DNA of 32,175 bases from DASRCB01 sp035653295 (GTDB lineage Bacteria; Acidobacteriota; Terriglobia; Bryobacterales; Bryobacteraceae): positions 1 through 32,175 of the forward strand of contig DASRCB010000228.1 of assembly GCA_035653295.1 (NCBI GenBank), read 5' to 3'. A program made the translations under genes and the position numbers. Positions within the stretch are counted from its first letter, which is position 1; each line of letters begins with the position of its first letter. The notes under the pieces are model-generated. The model did no database searches, was not told the origin of the DNA, and saw only the letters and a list, made by a program, of their open reading frames with translations. This document shows positions 9,155-15,916 of the stretch, one piece after another.

Positions 9155-10231
9155 ATGAAATCGATTCGGGTGCTGGTGGCCGATGACTCGGCCCTCATGC
9201 GCCAAACACTGAAACGCGTGATCTCCGCCGAGCCCGGGATGGAAATCGCCGGGGTCGCGCGGGATGGTGATGATGCGGTCGCCAAGGCGCGGGACCTGCG
9301 GCCGGATGTCGTCACCATGGACATCAATATGCCGAAGCTTGACGGCATAACGGCGCTGCAGCTGATCCTGGAAGACAAGATCTGCCCGGTGGTGATGGTT
9401 TCGTCACTGACGCAGCGCGGGGCGATGACGACATTCGAGTGTCTCGAACTGGGGGCATTTGACTTTGTCGCGAAACCCGACGGTACTGTTTCCTCAGACC
9501 TGGGAGCTGTCGCCGCAGAGCTGGTATCGAAGATCCGCGCAGCAGCCGCTTCGGGTGTGCTGCAACGGGTGAGCCGGAACCGCGCGAGGCGACTGGCTTC
9601 GCGGGACCGCGTGGAGACGCCGGTCGCTCGCTGGCAGGTGACGGGAGAGGTCGCCGTGGCCATCGGAATCTCGACCGGGGGACCCGCCACCCTCTCCGAA
9701 GTTCTTCCTCTTCTGCCTGCCGATCTGCCCGCCGCAGTCTTTCTTGTGCAGCACATGCCGGCTTCCTTCCTGACCGCTTTCGCGCGACGGCTCAACGAGC
9801 ACTGCGCACTGGACGTGGTGGAGGCTCGCGCCGGCATGGGCGTTGAGGCAGGCCGCTGTTACGTGGCGCCCGGAGGCCTGCACCTGTGTCCTCATCGAAA
9901 GACAACCGGCGAAATTGTCATTCGAACGCCGGCGCAGCCTCGAACTCTTTTCATGCCGTCGGTGGACGTCATGATGCAGGCCGTACTGGAGACGTATCGA
10001 TCCAGCACAGTAGGCGTTCTGATGACCGGCATTGGCGACGACGGAGCCGACCAGATGGTCAGGATCCGCGAAGCCGGGGGGTTCACGATTGCTGAGAGCG
10101 AAGAAACCGCGGTGGTTTACGGCATGCCGAGGGAAGCGTTCGAGCGCGGCGGAGCCGACGTCGTCGCTCCGCATTACGAAGTAGCACAACACATCATTCA
10201 GGCCGTAGGAAAGGTTGGCGCAGGAAAATGA
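9155..10231 (+). CDS. cheB: Chemotaxis protein-glutamate methylesterase CheB
   Basis: Two-domain adaptation enzyme, 358 residues, normal length. The receiver domain (1-125) has the acidic pair at D10-D11, phospho-acceptor D56 (TMDINMP) and K108 in the AKP motif. The esterase domain (about 160-350) has the catalytic triad S173 (GISTGG), H200 (VQHMP) and D296 (GIGDDGA). It removes methyl groups from, or deamidates, receptor glutamates after phosphorylation by CheA, opposing CheR. The ATG at 9155 is the only sensible start before the receiver; there is no clear ribosome site, and the hairpin at 9110-9144 ends ten bases before it. The stop overlaps the HEAT-repeat gene by four bases (ATGA). Confidence 0.97.
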   Translation: MKSIRVLVADDSALMRQTLKRVISAEPGMEIAGVARDGDDAVAKARDLRPDVVTMDINMPKLDGITALQLILEDKICPVVMVSSLTQRGAMTTFECLELGAFDFVAKPDGTVSSDLGAVAAELVSKIRAAAASGVLQRVSRNRARRLASRDRVETPVARWQVTGEVAVAIGISTGGPATLSEVLPLLPADLPAAVFLVQHMPASFLTAFARRLNEHCALDVVEARAGMGVEAGRCYVAPGGLHLCPHRKTTGEIVIRTPAQPRTLFMPSVDVMMQAVLETYRSSTVGVLMTGIGDDGADQMVRIREAGGFTIAESEETAVVYGMPREAFERGGADVVAPHYEVAQHIIQAVGKVGAGK

Positions 10232-11280
10232 CCGATCTCGAGCAGTGCGTTCAGACACTGGACAGCGGTGAGGAGCCAGATCGGATTTACGCCGCAGAAG
10301 ACATCGGCTTCGCCAACGATGCCGCCGGCATCCCCGCGCTGCTCGCCAGGCTTCCTGTCGAGCCCTCTCGCGCCGTAAAAGAAGCCATCTTCGCCGCCCT
10401 GCTGCAGATCGAAGATGACGGCGTGGTTGAAGGAGCAGTCGGCCTGTTGGATAGTGAAGACTCGTTTCTGCGCAATCAGGCGGTGGAACTCCTGCGGACG
10501 CTGGGCAGCAGGACGATACCGTACCTGGAAGCAGCGTTTCGCGAAGGCGGCCCCGACCGGCGCAAGTTCGTCATCGACGTGGTCTCACGCCTTGCGGACC
10601 CGTCAGCGCTCCGTCTCTGCCGCCGCGCCCTGCATGACAGCGAGCTGAACGTGGTCATTGCAGCGGTCGAGAATGCCGGAAATACGCGGCAGGTCGAGTT
10701 GCGGGAACAGATCGAAAGCATGGTTACCGCGGACGCACACCCCATGTTGCTGGGCGCGTGCATCGAGGCGCTCGCGCTGATCGGGAGTGGCGCCTCGCCA
10801 GAGATGGTCCGCAGCAGTTTCGGAGGAACAGAGCGAGTGCCGGGGTATTTGCGGCCGTCGTATCTCAAGCTGCTGGGCGCGAAGGGCAGCGCGGAAGAAG
10901 TCCACGAGATAGCGTCCTTCGCGGGCGTGAGCGCGCTCGACAGCGCCGTGCTCAACGCGCTTACGTCCTTACGGAACCGCTATCCCGAGGTGGCCATGCC
11001 ACCACAGCTGGCGCAGCCGCTGCGGGACATGGCCTCGAAGAATCCGCCGCAACTTGCGTATCACGCGCTGCGCCTGTTGAGCGGGCTCATCGCAGAAACC
11101 GGCATCTTCGATTTTCTGGTCGCCCGTGTAGACGATCCCGACAAGGTGATCCGAATCGGCGCCATACAAGCCGTGCGCGAAGGGGGCGGAGAGGCGGCAG
11201 AAGCCGCGCTGCGCGGGCGCCTCTCCGGCGAGACCGACCCGGAAGTGCTTCAGGCCTGGGGTGGAAAGAGCGCGCAGTGA
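10228..11280 (+). CDS. HEAT-repeat protein of the chemosensory locus
   Basis: 350 residues made of repeated pairs of helices with the Ala/Leu/Asp spacing of PBS-lyase-type HEAT repeats, clear at about 50-160 (for example IPALLARL, FLRNQAVELLRTLG) and again at the C terminus (VIRIGAIQAVREGGGEAAEAALR). No signal peptide or membrane segment. HEAT solenoids serve as protein-binding scaffolds. It sits between cheB and cheR with ATGA overlap to the former and one-base overlap to the latter, so its product is made together with the methylation enzymes and may present receptor or CheA to them. A HEAT-repeat protein (Cpc7) accompanies the Che7 system of Myxococcus xanthus, as I recall it, so the association has precedent. 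The partner here is unknown. Confidence 0.85.
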   Translation: MTDLEQCVQTLDSGEEPDRIYAAEDIGFANDAAGIPALLARLPVEPSRAVKEAIFAALLQIEDDGVVEGAVGLLDSEDSFLRNQAVELLRTLGSRTIPYLEAAFREGGPDRRKFVIDVVSRLADPSALRLCRRALHDSELNVVIAAVENAGNTRQVELREQIESMVTADAHPMLLGACIEALALIGSGASPEMVRSSFGGTERVPGYLRPSYLKLLGAKGSAEEVHEIASFAGVSALDSAVLNALTSLRNRYPEVAMPPQLAQPLRDMASKNPPQLAYHALRLLSGLIAETGIFDFLVARVDDPDKVIRIGAIQAVREGGGEAAEAALRGRLSGETDPEVLQAWGGKSAQ

Positions 11281-12110
11281 TGGAACTGTCGTCTGACCAA
11301 TTCGATCAACTGACGCAGCAGATCTATCAGCGCCTCGGGCTGCATTTCGAAGACAAGAAGAACTATTTCCTGCAGAAGCGGGTAGAGAAGCGAATGGAGG
11401 CGCTGGGCCTTGGGGACCCTCAGGAGTACCTGTTCCGCCTCTGTTACGCCGATCCGAACGGAGCCGAAATGCAGGCGCTTGCCAACCTGATCACCACGAA
11501 CGAGACGTACATGTTTCGCGAGTACGAGCAATTGGAGGCATTTGCGAATTGCTGCCTTCCGGAGGTGCTTTCAGCGAAGCAGGCGCGGGGCGAGCAGAAG
11601 CTTCGAATCTGGAGCGCCGGCTGCTCGTCGGGCGAGGAGGCGTACACACTCGCGATGATCGTTCAGGAGGTCTTCCCGCAGTCCCAGTACTGGGATTGCC
11701 GGATCGTGGCGACGGACATCGATGAAAACATGCTGGCGCATGCCGTACGGGCGCGGTACTGGTGGCGATCGATCCGCGATGTGCCCGCCGACTACCTGGA
11801 TAAGTATCTGGTCAAGGACGGCGACAGCTATATCGTTCGCGAAAAGACGGCGTCGCTGGTGCGGTTTGAACATCTCAACCTGCATGACCGGATGGCCATG
11901 CGCGGCATGCGAAGTTTCGACTTCATTTTCTGCCGCAACGTCCTGATCTACTTCGACGACCGCTCACGGAAGGCGGCAGTCGATCATTTTTACAATTCGC
12001 TGAATCGGGGCGGTTACATTTTTCTGGGCCACTCGGAGTCCGTTGGCCGCATTTCGAGCGCGTTCAAGCTGAAGCGGGTTGAAAGCCATTTGGTGTACGC
12101 GAAGGAATAA
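11280..12110 (+). CDS. cheR: Chemotaxis protein methyltransferase CheR
   Basis: S-adenosylmethionine-dependent glutamate O-methyltransferase for the receptor protein, 276 residues. The N-terminal helical domain (1-80) ends in the TTNETYMFRE motif (72-81). The Rossmann domain carries the SAM-binding WSAGCSSGEEAYTLAM loop (111-126) and the FCRNVLIYFD segment near 218-227. The reading frame stays open far upstream to 10758, but those residues run through the HEAT gene in another frame. The ATG at 11280, sharing its first base with the HEAT stop, gives the family-standard N terminus. No TPR or other extension, so recruitment to the receptor must go through the methyltransferase itself or the HEAT partner. 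Confidence 0.96.
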   Translation: MELSSDQFDQLTQQIYQRLGLHFEDKKNYFLQKRVEKRMEALGLGDPQEYLFRLCYADPNGAEMQALANLITTNETYMFREYEQLEAFANCCLPEVLSAKQARGEQKLRIWSAGCSSGEEAYTLAMIVQEVFPQSQYWDCRIVATDIDENMLAHAVRARYWWRSIRDVPADYLDKYLVKDGDSYIVREKTASLVRFEHLNLHDRMAMRGMRSFDFIFCRNVLIYFDDRSRKAAVDHFYNSLNRGGYIFLGHSESVGRISSAFKLKRVESHLVYAKE

Positions 12111-12122
12111 AAGGCGCTGGGC

Positions 12123-12494
12123 ATGAAGAAAAAGATACTGATCGTCGATGATTCCGAGTTCGTCCGGAATTATCACTCGCACATTCTCACGCAGGCCGAT
12201 TTCGATGTCCTCACGGCGGTGGACGGGAACGACGGACTGGAGAAGCTCTATATGCATCCGTGCGACGTCATTCTCACCGACATCAACATGGGTCACATGG
12301 ATGGATATGAGTTCATCCGGCGGATTCGCGCGGAAGTTCAGTACGAGGATCTCCCCATCATCATCATTTCAACGGAAGGCGGGAACGCCGACAAAATGCG
12401 GGGCTTCGAGGCCGGAGCGAACCTTTACATTGTCAAGCCCTCCGAGCCCGCGGTGATGATCGAGAACATCCGGCTGGTCCTCGCCGGGCGCTGA
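12123..12494 (+). CDS. Single-domain response regulator, CheY-like
   Basis: Free-standing receiver domain of 123 residues: acidic pair D9-D10, phospho-acceptor D53 (LTDINM), T84 in the ISTEGG loop and K105 (IVKPS). The loop after the acceptor reads NMGHMDG rather than NMPGMDG, so the usual proline is replaced. It has no output domain and must act by binding partners. AAGG at 12111-12114 is the likely ribosome site. It is the first of two CheY-like regulators that bracket a STAS gene, immediately upstream of cheA. Which one receives phosphate from which of the CheA HPt domains cannot be told. Confidence 0.93.
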   Translation: MKKKILIVDDSEFVRNYHSHILTQADFDVLTAVDGNDGLEKLYMHPCDVILTDINMGHMDGYEFIRRIRAEVQYEDLPIIIISTEGGNADKMRGFEAGANLYIVKPSEPAVMIENIRLVLAGR

Positions 12495-12502
12495 GGTTGC
12501 GC

Positions 12503-12805
12503 ATGCCGTTCAGGATTGAAGGCACGGGACAGGACATTCTGCTGGAACTGGCGGGCGGGGTAACCGCGCGGGACGTGAGCGAACTGGCCGCGCGGCTGGC
12601 ATCGTCCCTGACCACCGCCGCAAGGGTGTCGGTCAGCACTCGTGAGTTGAGCGACATCGACACCAGCGTGCTGCAGCTGTTGGTTTCGCTCCGGAAAACG
12701 GTGAACTGCCTCGTCGTCGAACAGCCCTCGGAGACCTTTGTCACCGCAGTGGACCGCTGCTCCCTTCACCGCGAGCTGCTTTCCGGTCTAAAGGACGCCG
12801 TATGA
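12503..12805 (+). CDS. STAS-domain protein (anti-sigma-factor antagonist / RsbS-RsbR-like)
   Basis: 100 residues, a lone STAS fold. The segment at the phosphorylation loop reads SDIDTSVLQLL, aligning with the SpoIIAA-type DSSGL loop: D53-T54-S55. The phospho-acceptor position is thus a threonine, as in RsbR-type proteins rather than the serine of SpoIIAA or RsbS. STAS proteins are switched by phosphorylation and by binding partner kinases. A TTG at 12497 would add two residues; I take the ATG at 12503. The 3' end overlaps the next CheY by ATGA. An RsbT-type switch kinase is encoded at the far end of this locus (21527-21946), so the pair may form a partner-switching module (inference). Confidence 0.82.
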   Translation: MPFRIEGTGQDILLELAGGVTARDVSELAARLASSLTTAARVSVSTRELSDIDTSVLQLLVSLRKTVNCLVVEQPSETFVTAVDRCSLHRELLSGLKDAV

Positions 12806-13164
12806 AGCGAATCATGAGCATCGACGATTCGCCCAGTCTTCGGCAGATGGTCGCTCTGACACTGGAGAGCGCCGGGTACGAGGTGGTCGAAGCTTCGGAT
12901 GGCCGCGATGCACTATCCAAGCTCGGGGGCCGCGAATTCCATCTGTTCCTTACGGATCTCAACATGCCGGGAATGGACGGCATTGAGCTGACGAAAAAGC
13001 TTCGCAGCATGCCCGAGTACAAATTCGTCCCCATCGTCCTGTTGACCACCGAGTCTCAGCAGGAAAAGAAGATGCAGGGAAAGGCGGCTGGCGCGACGGG
13101 ATGGATCGTGAAGCCGTTCCAGCCGCAGGAACTGTTGGCCACGGTCAGGAGGGTGATGCGGTGA
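12802..13164 (+). CDS. CheY-type response regulator
   Basis: Canonical 120-residue chemotaxis receiver: D8-D9, phospho-acceptor D52 (TDLNMPGMDG), T82/T83 in LLTTES and K104 in WIVKPFQP. It is the closest match in the locus to classical CheY and lies directly before cheA, overlapping the STAS gene by four bases. Expected to be phosphorylated by CheA and, in this locus, perhaps dephosphorylated by the CheZ-like protein at 15913-17829. Its target is unknown, since no flagellar switch or pilus motor gene is in the window. Confidence 0.94.
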   Translation: MKRIMSIDDSPSLRQMVALTLESAGYEVVEASDGRDALSKLGGREFHLFLTDLNMPGMDGIELTKKLRSMPEYKFVPIVLLTTESQQEKKMQGKAAGATGWIVKPFQPQELLATVRRVMR

Positions 13165-13180
13165 GGAGTGGCGCACGGCG

Positions 13181-15916
13181 ATGAGCGTGGACATCATTGA
13201 ACGCATGCGCGCCTCGTTCCGGGCGGAAGCTCTGGAGCTTCTGGAGGAGTTGGACACGGCTCTGCTTGCACTGGAGGCGGAGCCGGAGAACGGCGACCTG
13301 GTTCACCGCGTGTTTCGCGCCATTCACACCATCAAAGGTTCGGGCGCGACAGCAGGGTTCACCCATCTTGCGGCGGTTGCACATAAGGTGGAAGAGGCCT
13401 TCGACCTGGCCCGCGGGGGGCGGCTCGGGGTTACGGGCACCCTGATCGATTGCGGGCTGAAGACGTGCGACGTCCTGCGCGCCATCCTTGGCGCGGAGAA
13501 CCCCGAGGCCGAATGTCCCGGCGAACGGGAGGTCAGCACGGCCTTAGCCGCGCTCGTTCCGAGACCGGAGTCGAAGCAGGAGCCTGGCGCTTCCATTGAA
13601 ATCCCCGCCACTCGGGCGCCGGCGAGGTCGGCGTTTGAAATCGTGATGCGCCCGCACAAGGGCCTTTTCTACTCCGGGACCGATCCGATCACGTTGCTCG
13701 ACGAGCTTCGCGTGCTGGGCCAGGCTCATATCAACACACACACAGAGGACGTGCCTCTGTTTTTCGACCTCGAGCCGGAGTGCTGCTATCTGTGGTGGGA
13801 AGTAAAGCTGGTAACGGAACGCGGTGAGCGTGCAATTCGCGACGTATTCGAGTTTGTCGAAGACGATTGCGACGTGACAATCCGGCTTCTGGCCGATCAG
13901 TCCTCCGCGGTCGCACTGCTGGGGAACATTCCATCTGAGTCGCTCGAACTGTTCGCCGTGGAGTGCCAGGAGCATCTGGAGACGATCGAACAACGCGCCC
14001 TGGCTTTAGAGCACGACCAGTCATCGCGCGAAAGCCTGGCCGCGCTGTTCCGCGCGGTGCACAGCATCAAGGGCAACACCGGATTATTGCTGGGCCAGCT
14101 GGGGGGAACCTCTCTGTCCAGCAGCCATCCACTGCCGTCGCTGGCTCGACTCGCGCATGCGCTCGAGTCGCAGCTCGATCCGCATCGCCAGGCGGGCGCC
14201 GCACCGGTGGAGGCGCCCACGGTTACGCTGGTGCTGGAAACGCGTGACGCCATGCAAGGGCTCCTCGAGAACATCGCGGGCCAGTCGCGTGGCTTTGTCC
14301 TTCCGCCCCATCTTCTCGAGCAGCTCAAAATTCGTGACGAATCGGATGCATGCTCTTCCAATACGGCCTCCGATTCGGCTTTTCGAAATACGGCGACGCA
14401 GTGCCTCGAAATTTTTGAGAATTGCCTTCGGGAGCTGGGGAAGGGCCAGCCCAGCCGGGCAACCCTGAAGACCTATGAGCGCGGGCTGAAAACGCTGGCC
14501 TCGGCCGCTGCGTACCAGAAGCGCTCGGACCTGGAAGAATCCGTCGCCTCGCAACTCAGGATCCTGGACACCGCCCTGCGCAGCGGCGGCGACCTGAGTT
14601 CGAAAGATTGCCGCGAACTCAGCGAATGCTGTCAGTCCGCAAGGACGAAGATTGAGGCTGCGCCGCGGAACGACACATCGCCCGGCGCAATCACCGCGGC
14701 TACGCGCCAGCCCCCTGCCTCCCCGGCCGCGTCCACCACCATTCGCATTGATCAGGAAAAGCTCGAGCGGCTCATGAGGGTCGTTGGAGAACTGCTTGTG
14801 GCCAAGGGTTCATTCCCCACGCTGGTGTCTAAAGTGACGGCCGGGGAGGATCGCGTCGTCATCTCGCGATTGCTCAAGGAGACGGGCGCCAGCATCTCGC
14901 ACATTGCGGAAGAGCTGCAAGCCAGCGTGATGGCCATCAGGATGCTCCCGGTGAAGACCGTATTCCAGCGATTTCCGCGTCTGGTGCGGGACCTGGCGCG
15001 CAATCTGGGGAAGGAGGTACAACTCGTCCTCGAAGGAGAGGCGACGGAGCTGGACAAAACGATCCTGGAGCAGATCGGAGATCCGCTGGTTCACCTGGTC
15101 CGCAACGCCGTGGACCATGGCCTGGAAAATCAGGAAGATCGCCGCCGCTCTGGAAAACCTCCATCGGGACGGCTGCTGCTGCGCGCCGGCAACGAGGCCG
15201 GCAACGTGCTGATTCACGTGGAAGACGATGGCCGCGGCCTGGACGCAGAAGCGCTCAAACGCAGGGCCGTCGAGACCGGTCACATAACAGCCGAAGCCGG
15301 ATCGGCAATGTCCTATGCCGAGGCGTGCCGCCTGGTCTTCCTGCCCGGTCTGAGCACGGCGAACAAGGTGACCGAGGTCTCCGGGCGGGGCGTCGGCATG
15401 GACGTGGTGCGCAACAATATCCGGGATCTTCAGGGGGCCATCGACATCGTCAGCAAACCCGGTTGCGGGACGACGTTCTCGATCAAGCTGCCCACCAGCC
15501 TGATCGTCTCCAAGGGGATTCTGCTGGAGGCCAGCGGCCACGAGTACATTCTTCCCCTGACGGCTATTCGTGACATGGTCAAGATCCCCGCCTCCGACGC
15601 GCACAGTTACCGAGGCCATCAAATGGCCCGGATTCGCGGCGAGGTGTATTCGCTGTTCTCGCTGGCCGAGATGTTCGACCTTCCGGCGAACTCCGCCGAA
15701 GAGTTGTCCATCGCGGTCATCGATTCCGGGAAAGTCCGGTATGGCCTCATCGCGGACCGTTTCGCCAGCGAGGTGGAGGTATTGGTGAAGCCCCTGGCTG
15801 GTGGCCTGGAGCAGTGCCGGCAATTTCACGGCGCAGCCATCATGGGCGATGGTCGAGTAGTACTTGTTCTGAATCCGCTCGAGTGCCACCGCCTGGAGGC
15901 CTCCGAAAGCCGATGA
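13181..15916 (+). CDS. cheA: Chemotaxis histidine kinase CheA with two HPt domains
   Basis: 911 residues, longer than the usual 650. Order: HPt 1 (1-105, H49 in AIHTIKGSG); a regulator-binding-like domain (151-237, starts EIVMRPHKGLFYSG); HPt 2 (252-335, H294 in AVHSIKGNTG); a helical region 400-490 that may be a third, His-less HPt; a proline/alanine/threonine linker; dimerisation helices (520-590); HATPase (600-770) with N box HLVRNAVDHG, G1 DDGRGLDAE and G2 GRGVGMDVV; and a C-terminal CheW-like domain (775-905). It autophosphorylates under control of the receptor array and hands phosphate to the CheY proteins and CheB. Two histidines could serve different receivers. GAGGAG at 13163-13168 is the ribosome site. 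Its stop overlaps the next start by ATGA. Confidence 0.96.
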   Translation: MSVDIIERMRASFRAEALELLEELDTALLALEAEPENGDLVHRVFRAIHTIKGSGATAGFTHLAAVAHKVEEAFDLARGGRLGVTGTLIDCGLKTCDVLRAILGAENPEAECPGEREVSTALAALVPRPESKQEPGASIEIPATRAPARSAFEIVMRPHKGLFYSGTDPITLLDELRVLGQAHINTHTEDVPLFFDLEPECCYLWWEVKLVTERGERAIRDVFEFVEDDCDVTIRLLADQSSAVALLGNIPSESLELFAVECQEHLETIEQRALALEHDQSSRESLAALFRAVHSIKGNTGLLLGQLGGTSLSSSHPLPSLARLAHALESQLDPHRQAGAAPVEAPTVTLVLETRDAMQGLLENIAGQSRGFVLPPHLLEQLKIRDESDACSSNTASDSAFRNTATQCLEIFENCLRELGKGQPSRATLKTYERGLKTLASAAAYQKRSDLEESVASQLRILDTALRSGGDLSSKDCRELSECCQSARTKIEAAPRNDTSPGAITAATRQPPASPAASTTIRIDQEKLERLMRVVGELLVAKGSFPTLVSKVTAGEDRVVISRLLKETGASISHIAEELQASVMAIRMLPVKTVFQRFPRLVRDLARNLGKEVQLVLEGEATELDKTILEQIGDPLVHLVRNAVDHGLENQEDRRRSGKPPSGRLLLRAGNEAGNVLIHVEDDGRGLDAEALKRRAVETGHITAEAGSAMSYAEACRLVFLPGLSTANKVTEVSGRGVGMDVVRNNIRDLQGAIDIVSKPGCGTTFSIKLPTSLIVSKGILLEASGHEYILPLTAIRDMVKIPASDAHSYRGHQMARIRGEVYSLFSLAEMFDLPANSAEELSIAVIDSGKVRYGLIADRFASEVEVLVKPLAGGLEQCRQFHGAAIMGDGRVVLVLNPLECHRLEASESR

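Noticed and set aside
7187..9205. 672-residue reverse-strand open frame opposite the triple-CheW gene
   Set aside because: Antisense shadow: low-complexity, no motif, and the forward strand encodes three clear CheW domains with a ribosome site.
10758..11279. Upstream extension of the CheR reading frame
   Set aside because: These codons lie inside the HEAT-repeat gene in another frame and encode an Arg-rich non-domain sequence; ATG at 11280 gives the standard CheR start.
15814..15912. Longer start for the CheZ-like protein
   Set aside because: Lies inside the end of cheA; the ATGA overlap at 15913 fits the pattern of the locus.
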